A stretch of 64,000 nt of DNA from Chromohalobacter sarecensis (GCF_023061135.1 NZ_JAKGAN010000001.1:62001-126000), one strand, 5' to 3'. Positions 48,871-59,124 are shown, counted from the first letter of the stretch. Made by a program: numbers and translations. The notes: generated by a model from the sequence alone, not told the origin.

Positions 48871-51039
48871 ATGAGCAAGGAAATCGAGAATCACAGCAAC
48901 CTGAACCAAAGCGCTAACGAGCCGTTTTCATCCGTGCTGGAGCGTCATGCGTCGCGACGCGACATCATGCGTGGTGGCTTGAGCCTGGCCGCCTTGGGCA
49001 TGTTGGGCGGCCTTGGTGGCCTCAACATGGCCAGGGCGCAGGAAAGCGGCGCTCAAAAGACGCCGCTGGCGCTGGCGTTCGAGTCGATTGCCGGTTCGAA
49101 GACGGATGCGGTCGTGGTCCCGAAAGGCTACACCGCCCAGGTGTTGGTGCCCTGGGGGACACCGATTAATGACAGTGTGGGTCCGTGGAGCGCTGACCGC
49201 GTGGTGACCCCTGAATACCAGGCGAATAGCGTGGGTATGCACCACGATGCCATGGATTTCTTTGCGCTTAGCGAAGAGAGCGCCTCTCGCGAGTTTGTGT
49301 TGGCGCTCAACAATGAGTATATCGATCAAGGCGCCCTGTGGGCTCCCCAGGGAGGCCCTTCCAATCAAGATAGCGGTAGCCGTCCGGCGGATGAAGTTCG
49401 CACCGAGATCAATGCGCATGGTGTCACTCTCGTCAAGCTAAGCAAAAACAGTGACAACGTCTGGTCGTCGGACGCCGGTTCGCGCTACAACATGCGTATC
49501 ACGTCGGCTACGCCGATAGAGATTGGCGGTCCGGTGCGCGGTAGCGATTATGTCGTCACCGCCTACTCGCCTGACGGTACCCGCACCCGGGGCACCAACA
49601 ACAACTGTGGTCATGGCTTGACCCCTTGGGGCACTTTCCTCAGCGGTGAAGAAAACTGGCCTGCTATCTTTACCAAAACCAGCAGTCGCACGATTGATGA
49701 CAACCGCATTGGTATTCCTGATGGGCGCAGCCGCTATGCCTGGGAAACCGCCGCCGGGGCTGTCGACGAGGTGGATGCTGAGTTTACCCGCTTCAACGCC
49801 ACGCCCAGCGCCACCAGCGCCAGCGGCGACTACCGTAACGAGCCGCGTACCTTTGGTTATATGGTCGAGGTCGATCCCTACGGCAACACCGCTAGTGTCA
49901 GCACTGAAGCCGCGGCGATCAAACGGACCTATCTGGGGCGCTTCCGCCATGAGGGCGCCTGGCTTGGCAAACTGACGGCAGGCCAGCCGTTAGCGTTTTA
50001 CTCCGGCCACGACGCGCGTAACGAATACATCTATAAGTTTGTTTCCAAAGCTAACTGGGATCCCGCCGATGCCAATCGCCCCGGCGAGGATTACGATCGT
50101 CTGGCGATTGGCGCAAAGTACTTGGACGCAGGCACGCTCTATGCGGCGCGCTTCAATGCCGATGGCACGGGTGAGTGGTTGCCGCTGACCGCGGACGCCA
50201 CGACCCAGGATGGCCAGCGCTTGTCTACCGCACTGGGTCTGGCTGACGACGACCTGGCCGGGGTGATCATCAATACTTGTGATGCCGCTGACCTGATGGG
50301 TGCCACGCCGATGGATCGTCCCGAGTGGGCCACCGTAGACTCAAATAGCGGTGATGTGTATGTGGCGCTGACCAACAATAGCGATCGTACCGCCGAGGGC
50401 ACCGCAGCCACGTTCAGCAATGGTGGTAGCGATATCGACGGGCCTGGTGTCGCCTATGACACCGCCCCGACCAATGCGGCCAACCCGCGGGCTAACAACC
50501 AAGCCGGCCAGATCATTCGTTGGCGTGAGCCTAGCCCGGCGGCGACTTCTTTACACTGGGAGATCTTCGTGTTCGGTGCCAGCGCGAACGACACCGATAA
50601 CCTATCAGGACTCACCGAGCTCAATCAGTTCGCTAGTCCCGATGGCTTGTGGTTCGACGACCGCGGCGATGGCCAGGGCATCCTCTGGATCGAAACCGAT
50701 AATGGCTATGATGGCGTCGCCGAACAGACCAACGACCAAGTGCTGGCGGTCGTGCCGAGCGCCTTATCACATGAGCGCGGTCAGGCCCCGGTGGTGGGGG
50801 CCGGCAATCAGCAGCAGCTCAAGCGGTTCGCGGTCGGCCCCAATGGTTGCGAGGTGACGGGGGCGTTCACTACGCCCGACAAGACAGCGCTGTTCATCAA
50901 CATCCAGCACCCCGGCAATTGGCCAGCGGATCCCGGTGCCGCGACGCAGGATGCCACGCGCGCGACTGACGGCAGCGTGCGTCCGCGGGCGGCCACGGTG
51001 GTGATCCAGAAAGCCGACGGAGGCCAGATCGGGGTGTAA
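48871..51039 (+). CDS. phoX: PhoX-family alkaline phosphatase, Tat-exported
   Basis: 722-residue DUF839/PhoX phosphatase, a calcium-iron phosphomonoesterase family. The N-terminus has a twin-arginine signal: SRRDIMRGG at about residues 28-36, then a hydrophobic stretch ending ARAQ near residue 55. Family motifs include NNCGHGLTPWGTFLSGEENW, GHDARNEYIYKF, GATPMDRPEW and VALTNN. GGAG lies six bases before the ATG. It is presumably folded with its metals in the cytoplasm and exported by the TatABC system encoded 2.5 kb away. Expression under phosphate starvation is likely but no clear Pho box is seen upstream. Confidence 0.9.
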   Translation: MSKEIENHSNLNQSANEPFSSVLERHASRRDIMRGGLSLAALGMLGGLGGLNMARAQESGAQKTPLALAFESIAGSKTDAVVVPKGYTAQVLVPWGTPINDSVGPWSADRVVTPEYQANSVGMHHDAMDFFALSEESASREFVLALNNEYIDQGALWAPQGGPSNQDSGSRPADEVRTEINAHGVTLVKLSKNSDNVWSSDAGSRYNMRITSATPIEIGGPVRGSDYVVTAYSPDGTRTRGTNNNCGHGLTPWGTFLSGEENWPAIFTKTSSRTIDDNRIGIPDGRSRYAWETAAGAVDEVDAEFTRFNATPSATSASGDYRNEPRTFGYMVEVDPYGNTASVSTEAAAIKRTYLGRFRHEGAWLGKLTAGQPLAFYSGHDARNEYIYKFVSKANWDPADANRPGEDYDRLAIGAKYLDAGTLYAARFNADGTGEWLPLTADATTQDGQRLSTALGLADDDLAGVIINTCDAADLMGATPMDRPEWATVDSNSGDVYVALTNNSDRTAEGTAATFSNGGSDIDGPGVAYDTAPTNAANPRANNQAGQIIRWREPSPAATSLHWEIFVFGASANDTDNLSGLTELNQFASPDGLWFDDRGDGQGILWIETDNGYDGVAEQTNDQVLAVVPSALSHERGQAPVVGAGNQQQLKRFAVGPNGCEVTGAFTTPDKTALFINIQHPGNWPADPGAATQDATRATDGSVRPRAATVVIQKADGGQIGV

Positions 51040-51046
51040 CCGACGC

Positions 51047-51185
51047 CTGGAAGAGCGCCGCTACGTGGCTGGAAGCTGGAAGAAAAATCGCCTCCGTCGC
51101 TTGAACTTGCGACGGAGGCGGTTTGGTTCAGGCTGTCTTCGAGCTTCGAGCTTCGAGCTTCGAGCTTCGAGCTTCGAGCTTCGAG
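51047..51185 (+). repeat. Composite repeat, copy 1, ending in (CTTCGAG)7
   Basis: Three parts: a 41-bp head (51047-51087) that differs from the copy at 59002 at four positions; a middle with a perfect 12-bp stem; and seven exact CTTCGAG heptamers (51137-51185). The heptamers stop one base before the ppk stop codon. The head contains diverged heptamers in inverted orientation (CTGGAAG), so the ends may pair. The run is open in most frames and gives spurious proteins of repeating Ser-Ser-Lys-Leu-Glu-Ala-Arg. Confidence 0.75.
51089..51120. terminator. Bidirectional terminator between phoX and ppk
   Basis: CGCCTCCGTCGC and GCGACGGAGGCG form a perfect 12-bp stem with an eight-base loop, with AAAAAT on one side and GTTTGGTT on the other. 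It would serve both convergent genes, phoX and ppk, and lies inside the composite repeat. Confidence 0.75.
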
Positions 51186-51186
51186 C

Positions 51187-53388
51187 TCAGGGTTTGACGG
51201 CGTAGGCGTAGAGCAAGGTTTCCTGGGCGCTGATCGGTTCGGCGTCGCCGGCGTCGAGGAGACGGTAGCGGCCGTCGGTCTGTAGTTCCCAGCTCTGGCA
51301 GTTGTCCACGAGGTAAGTGGCCAGATCCTTGCGTACGCGTTGGGCGAGCTTCTTGTCGAGCAGCGGGAAGCAGGTCTCCACGCGGCGGAACATGTTGCGT
51401 TCCATGAAGTCCGCGCTGGAGCACCAGGTTTCAGGCTTGCCGCCGTTGTGGAAGTGGAACACGCGGGTATGTTCCAGGAAGCGACCGATGATCGAGCGCA
51501 CCCGGATATTATCGGAGATCCCTTCGACGCCGGGTCGCAGGCAGCACATGCCGCGAATGATCAGATCGCATTGCACCCCGGCGCGCGAGGCGCGATAAAG
51601 CGCGCGGATCAGCTGTGGCTCGGTCAACGAATTGCACTTGATGATCAGCTGCGCCTTGTGGCCTTTTTCGGCGTAGCGTGCTTCGCGGTCGATCATCGCC
51701 ACCAGGCGGTCGTGCAGCACGAACGGCGCATGCAGCAGCGTATCGATCTGACGCGGTTTGCCCATCCCAGAGAGCTGCTGGAAGACCTTGTGAACATCTT
51801 CGCACAGTGTCTCGTTGGCGGTGAGCAGGCTGTAGTCGGTATACAGCTTGGCGGTCTTGGAGTGATAGTTGCCGGTGCCCAGGTGCGCATAATAGCGCAG
51901 CGTGCCGCGTTCACGGCGGACCACGTGGAGCATCTTGGCGTGGGTCTTGTAGGCCATGACGCCGTAGATGACGATGGCGCCGGCTTCCTGGAGACGCGAT
52001 GCCAGCGCGAGGTTGTCAGCCTCGTCGAAACGCGCCCGCAGTTCGATGACCACGGTGACTTCCTTGCCGTTGCGTGCGGCATCGACCAGGGCGCTGACGA
52101 TGGGCGAATCGGCGCCGGTTCGGTACAGCGTCTGCTTGATCGCCAGCACATCCGGATCGCTGGCGGCTTCCTGAAGCCAGTCCTCGATCAGCGAGAAGGA
52201 CTGGAAAGGATGGTGGAGCAGGATGTCGTTCTGGGCGATCTGGGTAAACAGACTGACATCGCTCTTGACCTGACGTGGCACTCCCGGCGTGAAGGTACGA
52301 TACAGCAAGTCGGGACGCTCGACGTCACTGAGCACCGACATCAATCGCGTCAGGTTGACCGGGCCGGAGACGCGGTACAGATCTGCGGCCTCGAGCTCGA
52401 ACTGGGTGAGCAGGAAGTGCGTCAGCCGGTCGGGGCAATTATCGGCCACCTCGAGACGTACACCACTGCCGTAGCGTCGCGCCAGCAGCTCACCGCGCAA
52501 GGCCGAGGCCAAGTCCGAGACATCTTCGGGGTCGACGGCCAGATCGGCGTTGCGCGTCAGGCGAAACTGGAAGCAACCGCGCACCTGCATACCGGGAAAT
52601 ACTTCCTGAGCATGGGCGTGAATCATTGACGACAGGAAGACGTATTCGGTATAGCCGGCCTCGCTCAGCTCACGTGGTAGGCGCATCAAGCGCGGCAGCG
52701 AGCGTGGGGCGGGCAGGATGGCAAGCCCCCCTTCACGGCCGAAGGCATCGGTGCCTTCGAGCTCGACGATGAAGTTCAAGCTCTTGTTGACCAGGCGTGG
52801 AAACGGGTGCGAAGGGTCGAGGCCGATGGGGCTGATCACTGGAATGATTTCCTCGGCGAAATACTCGCGTACCCATTCAGCCTGGGCCTCGGTCCACTGG
52901 GTGCGGCGGCGAAAACGCAGGCGTTGCTCCTCGAGCGCAGGGATCAGGGTCTCGTTGAGGATGCGGTATTGCCGCTCGACCTGCTCGTGCGCGATGCGCG
53001 ATATCTCGGCGAGCACCTGGCGGGGTGGCATGCCGTCGGAGCCGCTTTCCTCGCGGGCCAGGGCGACTTGATGCTTGAGGCCGGCCACGCGAATCTCGAA
53101 GAACTCGTCCAGATTGGAAGAGAAAATCAGCAGGAACATCAGTCGATTGAGCAGCGGATGTGAGGGATCCAGAGATTGCTCGAGCACGCGGATGTTGAAC
53201 TGCAGGTGCGAGAGTTCGCGGTTGAAGTACAGTGCTGGATCGTCGAGTTCGGCCTCGGGGAATGGCGCGGGCTTGGCGTGAATGCCCGTGCGCGTGCGAT
53301 TGACGCGAAGCGGTGGCTTCTCACCGACTTCCTGAGATGCTGCATTATCGCTACCGAGGGGAACATCGGAAGAGCGCGTGTCGTCCAT
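51187..53388 (-). CDS. ppk: Polyphosphate kinase
   Basis: 733-residue PPK1 that makes polyphosphate from ATP. AGDSDF-type domains are seen as FNRELSHLQFNIRVL (N domain), with the catalytic region MAYKTHAKMLHVV and HLGTGNYHSKTAKLYTDYSL. An N-terminal extension of about 50 residues precedes the core. ATG 53388 is six bases after GGGAG; ATG 53391 is adjacent. A Pho box lies about 60 bp upstream. It is convergent with phoX and works against ppx (40138-41634). Confidence 0.95.
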   Translation of the reverse strand: MDDTRSSDVPLGSDNAASQEVGEKPPLRVNRTRTGIHAKPAPFPEAELDDPALYFNRELSHLQFNIRVLEQSLDPSHPLLNRLMFLLIFSSNLDEFFEIRVAGLKHQVALAREESGSDGMPPRQVLAEISRIAHEQVERQYRILNETLIPALEEQRLRFRRRTQWTEAQAEWVREYFAEEIIPVISPIGLDPSHPFPRLVNKSLNFIVELEGTDAFGREGGLAILPAPRSLPRLMRLPRELSEAGYTEYVFLSSMIHAHAQEVFPGMQVRGCFQFRLTRNADLAVDPEDVSDLASALRGELLARRYGSGVRLEVADNCPDRLTHFLLTQFELEAADLYRVSGPVNLTRLMSVLSDVERPDLLYRTFTPGVPRQVKSDVSLFTQIAQNDILLHHPFQSFSLIEDWLQEAASDPDVLAIKQTLYRTGADSPIVSALVDAARNGKEVTVVIELRARFDEADNLALASRLQEAGAIVIYGVMAYKTHAKMLHVVRRERGTLRYYAHLGTGNYHSKTAKLYTDYSLLTANETLCEDVHKVFQQLSGMGKPRQIDTLLHAPFVLHDRLVAMIDREARYAEKGHKAQLIIKCNSLTEPQLIRALYRASRAGVQCDLIIRGMCCLRPGVEGISDNIRVRSIIGRFLEHTRVFHFHNGGKPETWCSSADFMERNMFRRVETCFPLLDKKLAQRVRKDLATYLVDNCQSWELQTDGRYRLLDAGDAEPISAQETLLYAYAVKP

Positions 53389-53447
53389 CATGAGCTCCCT
53401 GTCGTCGCTTGTGACCAACCGCTGGGCCGGAAGCATGACACCCGTCT

Positions 53448-53465
53448 GTGACAAGAATGTGACAG
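53448..53465 (-). promoter_or_regulatory. Pho box upstream of ppk
   Basis: On the minus strand CTGTCAC-ATTC-TTGTCAC matches the PhoB site pattern of two CTGTCAT-like heptamers with a four-base spacer. A further GTGTCAT follows at about 53441-53435. It is about 60 bp upstream of the ppk start, the right position for PhoB-activated transcription. Confidence 0.7.
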
Positions 53466-53570
53466 TGACGAGCGTGTATCTCCGGGTATCTGCAGTATAC
53501 CCACGAAACCGAGCGCGACACGCACCAATCAACGGCGAAGGCGGGCCAGGCGTGGCCCGTTTGTCGTAGA

Positions 53571-54350
53571 TCAGTCTTCTCGGGATGCCTCGTCATCGGC
53601 GTCGTGACGGTGGCGCGGTACCAGGCGACCGAAGAGGATGCCGACCTCGAACAGCAGCCACATGGGAATGGCGAGCAGGCTCTGGGAGACCACGTCCGGG
53701 GGCGTCATCATCATACCCACCACGAAGCAGCCGACGAGCACGTAGGGGCGTTTCTTGCCAAGACTTTCGACACTGGTCGCACCGGTCCAGATCAGCAGGA
53801 ACGTGGCGATGGGAATTTCGAAGGCCGCACCGAAGGCAAAGAACAGCTTGAGCACGAAATTCAGATACTGATTGATATCGGTCATCACCGTGACGTTCTC
53901 CGGCCCGGTATGGACGAAGAAGTCGAATAACAGGGGAAAGACCACGAAATAGGCGAAGGCCACGCCGCCGTAGAACAGCAGAATGCTCGAGGCGAGCAGG
54001 GGAAATGCCAAGGTCTTCTCGTGCCGGTAGAGGCCCGGCGCGATGAATGCCCAGGCCTGGTAGAGCACGAAGGGTACGGCGATGAAGAAGGCCGTGAACA
54101 GCGTCAGCTTGAAGGGCGCCAGAAAAGGTGAGGCCACTTCGGTAGCGATCATCTGCGCGCCTTCGGGCAAGAGTGCCATCAGCGGGTCGGCGACGAAGCT
54201 GTAGATATCGTTGGAGAAGGCGTAAAGCGCGCCGAAGATGACCACGATCACCGCCACCGCCTTGACCAGCCGCGAACGCAACTCGATCAGGTGTTCGATC
54301 AAGGGTGCCTGGGCGTGCTCCTCCGGTTCGCGGGGCGATGTATCGCTCAT
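53571..54350 (-). CDS. tatC: Sec-independent translocase TatC
   Basis: 259-residue polytopic core receptor of the Tat export system, with six membrane helices. [13 protein letters not shown] near the N-terminus and [12 protein letters not shown] are signature segments. Its ATG overlaps the tatB stop (ATGA). It recognises twin-arginine signals such as that of PhoX. Confidence 0.97.
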   Translation of the reverse strand: MSDTSPREPEEHAQAPLIEHLIELRSRLVKAVAVIVVIFGALYAFSNDIYSFVADPLMALLPEGAQMIATEVASPFLAPFKLTLFTAFFIAVPFVLYQAWAFIAPGLYRHEKTLAFPLLASSILLFYGGVAFAYFVVFPLLFDFFVHTGPENVTVMTDINQYLNFVLKLFFAFGAAFEIPIATFLLIWTGATSVESLGKKRPYVLVGCFVVGMMMTPPDVVSQSLLAIPMWLLFEVGILFGRLVPRHRHDADDEASRED

Positions 54351-54742
54351 GGGGCGTTGGAATCCTTGGCGGACGAGGCGTCGGGTGTGTCCCGGGGGGC
54401 GTCGGGACGCGTCGCTGAGGCGTCATCATCCGGTTTAGGCGCCGTCGGCCCCCGGCGTGATCCGGCGTGGTGCGTGTCGGTGTCGTCGGCGTGGCGTTCG
54501 ACCCCGTCGCGGACCTTGTGCAGACCGGCATCGAGCTTGCGTTGCTGCTCATTGAGCTTCTGACGCAGGTCCTCGGCTTCCAGCTGTGCGTTGATCTCGC
54601 GCTGCATGCCGGACACCGTACGCTTGATTTTGCCGATCCACAGGCCCACGGTGCGCGCCGCCGTGGGCAGGCGCTCGGGTCCTAGCACCAACAGGGCCAC
54701 GACACCGATGATCATCAGTTCGAGAAAGCCCATATCGAACAT
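54347..54742 (-). CDS. tatB: Sec-independent translocase TatB
   Basis: 131 residues: one N-terminal membrane helix ([26 protein letters not shown]), an amphipathic helix, and a long charged, disordered tail. The GPERLP turn is the TatB signature. It begins five bases after tatA and overlaps tatC. Confidence 0.96.
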   Translation of the reverse strand: MFDMGFLELMIIGVVALLVLGPERLPTAARTVGLWIGKIKRTVSGMQREINAQLEAEDLRQKLNEQQRKLDAGLHKVRDGVERHADDTDTHHAGSRRGPTAPKPDDDASATRPDAPRDTPDASSAKDSNAP

Positions 54743-54747
54743 GGCGG

Positions 54748-55023
54748 TTACTTCCGCTCGGACGTTTCGTCGGCCTTGGACGATTGCGAGGTTTTCGATT
54801 GGGTGTCGAGCGTCTCGTCGTTCGCTTCATGCTCGACACGCTGCTGCGTCGTGTCCTCGTCGTCGTGCGCTTTTTTCTGTTCCTCTTCGCCGACGGCGCT
54901 CTTGAATCCCTTTACGGCACCCCCGAGATCGCTGCCCATATTGCGCAGCTTCTTGGTGCCGAAGATCAGGATGACGATGCCGAGAACGATCAGCAGCTGC
55001 CAGATACTGATTCCACCTAACAT
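54748..55023 (-). CDS. tatA: Sec-independent translocase TatA
   Basis: 91 residues: short N-terminus, membrane helix ([17 protein letters not shown]), the FGTKKL hinge, an amphipathic helix and a very acidic tail. AAGGAG precedes ATG 55023. TatA polymerises into the channel. It follows hisE by 37 bp on the same strand. Confidence 0.95.
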   Translation of the reverse strand: MLGGISIWQLLIVLGIVILIFGTKKLRNMGSDLGGAVKGFKSAVGEEEQKKAHDDEDTTQQRVEHEANDETLDTQSKTSQSSKADETSERK

Positions 55024-55060
55024 GGAAGATCTCCTTGATGCCCGAAGACGGCCGGGCCGA

Positions 55061-55399
55061 TTAGCGTGATGGGCGTGAGGCTTTTTCTTCCAGGCCGGAC
55101 GTTCCGAAGCGCCGGGCCAGTTCATCCAGCACCGCCTGATGGTCGATGTCCAGATGCGAGAGCATCACCAGGCTATGAAACCACAGGTCGGCGGTTTCGG
55201 CGACCAATGCCTGACGCGTTTCGTCGTCACCGTGCTCGGCGTCCTTGGCGGCGAGAAGGGTCTCGGTGGTTTCCTCACCGACTTTCTCCAGGATCTTGTT
55301 GAGACCCTTGGCGTGGAGCTTGGCAACGTACGAGCTGTCGGGGTCGGCATGGCGGCGTGTGGCCAGGACGTCCGATAGCTGGGCAAGCGTATCATTCAT
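55061..55399 (-). CDS. hisE: Phosphoribosyl-ATP pyrophosphatase
   Basis: 112-residue MazG-like enzyme, second step of histidine synthesis. [27 protein letters not shown] carries the metal-binding Glu residues, and [15 protein letters not shown] the later ones. It is a separate HisE rather than the HisI-E fusion of enterobacteria. No hisI is next to it in this window; the neighbours are ubiB and tatA, an order also seen in Pseudomonas relatives. Confidence 0.95.
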   Translation of the reverse strand: MNDTLAQLSDVLATRRHADPDSSYVAKLHAKGLNKILEKVGEETTETLLAAKDAEHGDDETRQALVAETADLWFHSLVMLSHLDIDHQAVLDELARRFGTSGLEEKASRPSR

Positions 55400-55470
55400 G
55401 ATGTGACGGTCCCGAGACAAATAGAGTAGTGAGTGGATGATAGCAGCAACATCGTGCGCTAGCAGCGACG

Positions 55471-57093
55471 TCAACGCCAAGCGATGAGTGCCAGCCCCAG
55501 TGTGGCAGCGACCAGCACCGGCCAGGGTTGGGTGTGCGCCCATTCCCAGAGTGGCTGCCAAGCTAGCGCCACGGCGATCAGTAAGGCGCCGAGGCGCAAC
55601 CGCCGTGCGCGCGTTCCGGTACTGTGCCAACGCCGTTGCAAGGCATTGAGCGCCTCGGTTTGCTGGCGCTGCTGGCGGTGACTGTCTTCGCTGCGGGCGA
55701 GAGCCTGGTGAGCCAGCACTGGCAGCTCGGGCAACTGGCGCGAGAGTTCGGGTGCGTGCTTGGTCAAAGCATCCCAGAAGCCGCGAGGCCCGGCACGTTC
55801 TTTCATCCACTGTTCCAGGTAAGGCTTGGCGGTGCTCCACAAGTCCAGGTCCGGGTAAAGCTGGCGACCGAGCCCTTCGATATTGAGTAGCGTTTTCTGC
55901 AACAACACCAGCTGCGGCTGGACTTCCATATTGAAGCGCCGCGCGGTCTGGAACAGTCCCAACAGCACCTGGCCGAAGGAAATGTCCTTGAGTGGCTTTT
56001 CGAGAATCGGCTCGCAAACCGCGCGTATGGCCGCCGCGAACTCGTTGGCGCGCGTGTCCTCGCCGACCCAGCCCGATTCGATGTGCAACACGGCGACTTC
56101 GTAGTAGTCCTGGCGGAAGAAGGCGAGCAGGTTGCGGGCCAGGTAATCCTGGTCCTCGCGGGTCAGGCTGCCGACGATCCCGCAGTCGATGGCGATGTAC
56201 TGCGGGTCGTGCGGATTGTCGGCGGACACGAAGATATTGCCGGGGTGCATGTCGGCATGGAAGAAATTATCGCGAAACACCTGGGTGAAGAAGATTTCCA
56301 CACCGCGCTCGGCGAGTCGGCGCAAGTCGATGCCGGCCGCTTGCAAGGCGTCCATGTCGGCCACCGGAATGCCGTGGATACGCTCCTGGACCATCACCTG
56401 CTTGCGTGTCAGCGACCAGTGGATTGCCGGCACGTAAAGTAGCGGTGAATCGCGGAAGTTACGCTTGAGTTGCGAGGTGTTGGCCGCTTCCTTGTGCAGG
56501 TCCAATTCATCGAATAGCGTGGACTCGTAGTCGGCGACGACCTCGACAGGGCGTAGCCGCTTGGCTTCGGGAACCCGTTTGAGCAGGCGCGCGAAGGTAT
56601 ACAGCAGGCCAATGTCCTTGCGCATCACGCCATCGATGTTGGGGCGGATGATCTTGACCACTACGTCTTCGCCGCTGTGCAGGCGTGCGCCGTGGACCTG
56701 GGCGATGGAAGCCGAGGCGAGTGGCTCGCGGGTGAATTCGGCGAAGGCGGTATCGATATCCATGCCGAGCTCTTCCTCGACCAGCGCGCGGGCCTGCTCG
56801 CCGGGAAACGGCGGTACCTGATCCTGGAGACGCTTGAGTTCGTCGGCGATGTCCGGCGGTAGCAGGTCACGGCGGGTGGAGAGCATCTGGCCGAACTTGA
56901 CGAAGATCGGACCCAGGGCTTCGAGCGCCAGGCGTAGGCGCTTGCCTCGGGTATGCGGGCCGGTGGGTAGCAAGCGCAGTGGCGAGAGCTTCATCGCCAC
57001 GCGCAGTATGCCGGGGAGGCGCTCTGCGGGGATCAGGGTGTCGAGGCGAAAACGCGCGATCACCCAGGCGATACGAAACAGCCGCAAATTCAC
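55471..57093 (-). CDS. ubiB: UbiB, ubiquinone biosynthesis protein kinase-like ATPase
   Basis: 540-residue atypical kinase of the ABC1/ADCK group required for ubiquinone synthesis. [21 protein letters not shown] is the KxGQ motif, and ASASIAQVH is the Ala-rich nucleotide loop; [12 protein letters not shown] and AIDCGIVG are the catalytic-loop and DxG equivalents. Two C-terminal membrane helices follow. The start is GTG 57093 with AGGAGGAG upstream, overlapping the ubiJ stop by four bases. Confidence 0.95.
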   Translation of the reverse strand: MNLRLFRIAWVIARFRLDTLIPAERLPGILRVAMKLSPLRLLPTGPHTRGKRLRLALEALGPIFVKFGQMLSTRRDLLPPDIADELKRLQDQVPPFPGEQARALVEEELGMDIDTAFAEFTREPLASASIAQVHGARLHSGEDVVVKIIRPNIDGVMRKDIGLLYTFARLLKRVPEAKRLRPVEVVADYESTLFDELDLHKEAANTSQLKRNFRDSPLLYVPAIHWSLTRKQVMVQERIHGIPVADMDALQAAGIDLRRLAERGVEIFFTQVFRDNFFHADMHPGNIFVSADNPHDPQYIAIDCGIVGSLTREDQDYLARNLLAFFRQDYYEVAVLHIESGWVGEDTRANEFAAAIRAVCEPILEKPLKDISFGQVLLGLFQTARRFNMEVQPQLVLLQKTLLNIEGLGRQLYPDLDLWSTAKPYLEQWMKERAGPRGFWDALTKHAPELSRQLPELPVLAHQALARSEDSHRQQRQQTEALNALQRRWHSTGTRARRLRLGALLIAVALAWQPLWEWAHTQPWPVLVAATLGLALIAWR

Positions 57094-57740
57094 GACGCGT
57101 GCTCCTCCTGTCGGCGACGTTCGATCTCGCGAACCAGCCGGTCCAGGCGTGCCTCGAGTCGGTCGGTGGCCAAGCCCAGTTGCGTCAAATGCTCGCGAGC
57201 GATCTCCCATTGCGTGCGGCTGGGCAGTAGCCGTGCTTCCTCGGTCAAGTATTCATGCACGTCGCGTCGCAACTCGCCGCACGTGCGCAGGCCGAAGCGA
57301 TTCAGGCGTCGCAAGCCTTGCGACAAGCTATGCGCGGGCATGTCGCCGAGCCAGTGCGCCAGTTCGGCTTCCCAGTCGATTTCCAGATCGCTGAGCAGCT
57401 GACTGGCGCGTTCCAGCACATGAGTACGCCCGCGCACCGATAGCCGTCCGGCAAACATCAATGCTTCGACGCGTTCGCCACTAAGCAGCGCGCCCAGGGT
57501 CTCGACGTCCAGTTCGACAACCACGTCGCTATCGGCCTCGTCGGGGTCGTGCTGGGCGAGCAGCGTAATGCCATGGGTGTCGAAGTGCACTAGCGCCGCC
57601 AGTGCCGGGCGTTCCAGACGCAGCGATATGCGCTGTCCGGCAAGCTGCGACAATCGCGAGGGCGAGGCGGGATCGTGTGCAAGAAGCCCGTTGATCAGCG
57701 TTTCCGCACTGGCCAGCAGGGTAGTGAACATCACCGGCAT
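57090..57740 (-). CDS. ubiJ: UbiJ, ubiquinone biosynthesis accessory factor
   Basis: 216-residue SCP2-domain protein that binds lipid intermediates and scaffolds the Ubi complex. The N-terminal part carries the SCP2 fold ([26 protein letters not shown]), and the C-terminal third is a charged helix. ATG 57740 has GAGG five bases upstream and follows ubiE by seven bases. It lies between ubiE and ubiB as in E. coli. Confidence 0.9.
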   Translation of the reverse strand: MPVMFTTLLASAETLINGLLAHDPASPSRLSQLAGQRISLRLERPALAALVHFDTHGITLLAQHDPDEADSDVVVELDVETLGALLSGERVEALMFAGRLSVRGRTHVLERASQLLSDLEIDWEAELAHWLGDMPAHSLSQGLRRLNRFGLRTCGELRRDVHEYLTEEARLLPSRTQWEIAREHLTQLGLATDRLEARLDRLVREIERRRQEEHAS

Positions 57741-57747
57741 GACGGCC

Positions 57748-58494
57748 TCATAGTTTGATGCCACGGTGCAGGGCGACGACGCCCCCGGTCATGTTGGTGT
57801 ACTCGACACGTTCGAGCCCGGCGTCTTCCATCATCGCCTTGAGGGTTTCCTGGTCGGGATGCATGCGAATCGATTCGGCCAGGTAGCGATAACTCTCGCC
57901 ATCTTGGGCGACCCATTCGCCCATACGCGGCAAGACGCGGAAGGAATATTCATCATAGAGGCGCGACAGCGCGGCGCTCGCCGGCTTGGAAAATTCCAGG
58001 ACCAGCAGGCGCCCCCCGGGCTTGAGCACGCGTGCCATGGAGCGCAGCGCGGCATCCTTGTCGGTGACGTTGCGCAGGCCGAAGGCGATAGTGATGCAGT
58101 CGAAGCTGTTGTCGGCGAAGGGCAGCGCTTCGGCATTGGCCTGCACGTATTCGACGTTGTCGCCGACGCCATTGTCGAGCAGCTTGTCGCGGCCCACACG
58201 CAGCATCGAGGCGTTGATGTCGGCGAGGACCACGCGTCCGCGGGGACCGACCAAGCGCGAGAACTTGAGCGCCAGGTCGCCGGTACCGCCGGCGATGTCG
58301 AGCACATGATGACCGGGGCGGACGCCGGCGCGCTCGAGGGTCAGGCGTTTCCAGAGGCGATGCACGCCGAACGACATGAGATCGTTCATGACATCATAGC
58401 GGGCGGCGACCGAATGGAAGACTTGCGCCACCCGGTCGGCTTTCTCCTCGACCGGAACTTCCTGATAACCGAAGTGGGTCGTGCGCTTGTCCAT
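57748..58494 (-). CDS. ubiE: Ubiquinone/menaquinone C-methyltransferase
   Basis: 248-residue SAM-dependent methyltransferase. [16 protein letters not shown] is the SAM-binding motif I, and [18 protein letters not shown] is a UbiE signature. ATG 58494 with GGAAAGG upstream gives the E. coli-like start and length (251). First gene of the ubiE-ubiJ-ubiB series on the minus strand. Confidence 0.97.
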   Translation of the reverse strand: MDKRTTHFGYQEVPVEEKADRVAQVFHSVAARYDVMNDLMSFGVHRLWKRLTLERAGVRPGHHVLDIAGGTGDLALKFSRLVGPRGRVVLADINASMLRVGRDKLLDNGVGDNVEYVQANAEALPFADNSFDCITIAFGLRNVTDKDAALRSMARVLKPGGRLLVLEFSKPASAALSRLYDEYSFRVLPRMGEWVAQDGESYRYLAESIRMHPDQETLKAMMEDAGLERVEYTNMTGGVVALHRGIKL

Positions 58495-58592
58495 GACCTT
58501 TCCTTGGGCAGGCGTGGAGTGCCCGCGCGGTGCGTGGAAGTGGGGCTGCATTGTAACGTCGCCCCCGGCGTTTGTCGCCACGCCGGGGTGTC

Positions 58593-58976
58593 TTATAACT
58601 CCTTGATGGTGATGGTGGAAGGCTCGCGCGAGGCGCCGGCCTCCTCGAGGCGGTGCAGGTAATCGGCCCACCATTGCTCTTGATGGCAGGCCATTGCATA
58701 GAGGTAGTCCCAGCTGTACAGGCCGCTGTCATGGCCGTCGTCGAAGTGCAGCTTGAGGGCATAACGCCCGGCCTGGGTGATGTTCTTGAGGCCGACATCC
58801 TTCTTGCCCACCTGCAGGACAGCGGTATCCGGGCCGTGGCCGCGAACCTCGGCAGAAGGCGAGAACACGCGCAACAGCTCCGCCGGCAAGCGGTAGGATG
58901 TGCCATCGGCATAGCCGAGTTCGAGCTCGCGGGCCTGCTGATGGTAATGGATGCGCGTGGGAACGGGTGTGGACAT
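58593..58976 (-). CDS. DUF971 (gamma-butyrobetaine hydroxylase-like N-terminal) protein
   Basis: 127-residue protein of the DUF971 family, the small domain found at the N-terminus of gamma-butyrobetaine dioxygenases. Segments [19 protein letters not shown] and [21 protein letters not shown] are typical. Its function is unsettled; such domains bind zinc in the dioxygenases, but the ligands are incomplete here. It is regularly found between hslU and ubiE in gammaproteobacteria. Confidence 0.85.
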   Translation of the reverse strand: MSTPVPTRIHYHQQARELELGYADGTSYRLPAELLRVFSPSAEVRGHGPDTAVLQVGKKDVGLKNITQAGRYALKLHFDDGHDSGLYSWDYLYAMACHQEQWWADYLHRLEEAGASREPSTITIKEL

Positions 58977-59001
58977 AGGATCACCTTCGGTGAGCTTGAC
59001 G

Positions 59002-59124
59002 CTGGAAGAACGCCGCTTCGCGGCTGGAAGCTTGAAGAAAAAGCCTTAACTCGAGTGTCGGGAGCGACATGCTGATTTCGAGCTTCGAGCTTCGAGCTTC
59101 GAGCTTCGAGCTTCGAGCTTCGAG
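59002..59124 (+). repeat. Composite repeat, copy 2, ending in seven CTTCGAG-type heptamers
   Basis: The 41-bp head at 59002-59042 differs at four positions from that at 51047. The middle has a small TGTCG/CGACA hairpin and the tail is TTTCGAG followed by six CTTCGAG (59076-59124), 49 bp as in copy 1. It lies between the DUF971 gene and the hslU 3' end, same orientation as copy 1, and again at the 3' side of a minus-strand gene. Confidence 0.75.

Noticed and set aside
51137-51185. CTTCGAG array considered as a CRISPR-like array
   Set aside because: The units are seven bases with no spacers and no cas genes nearby.
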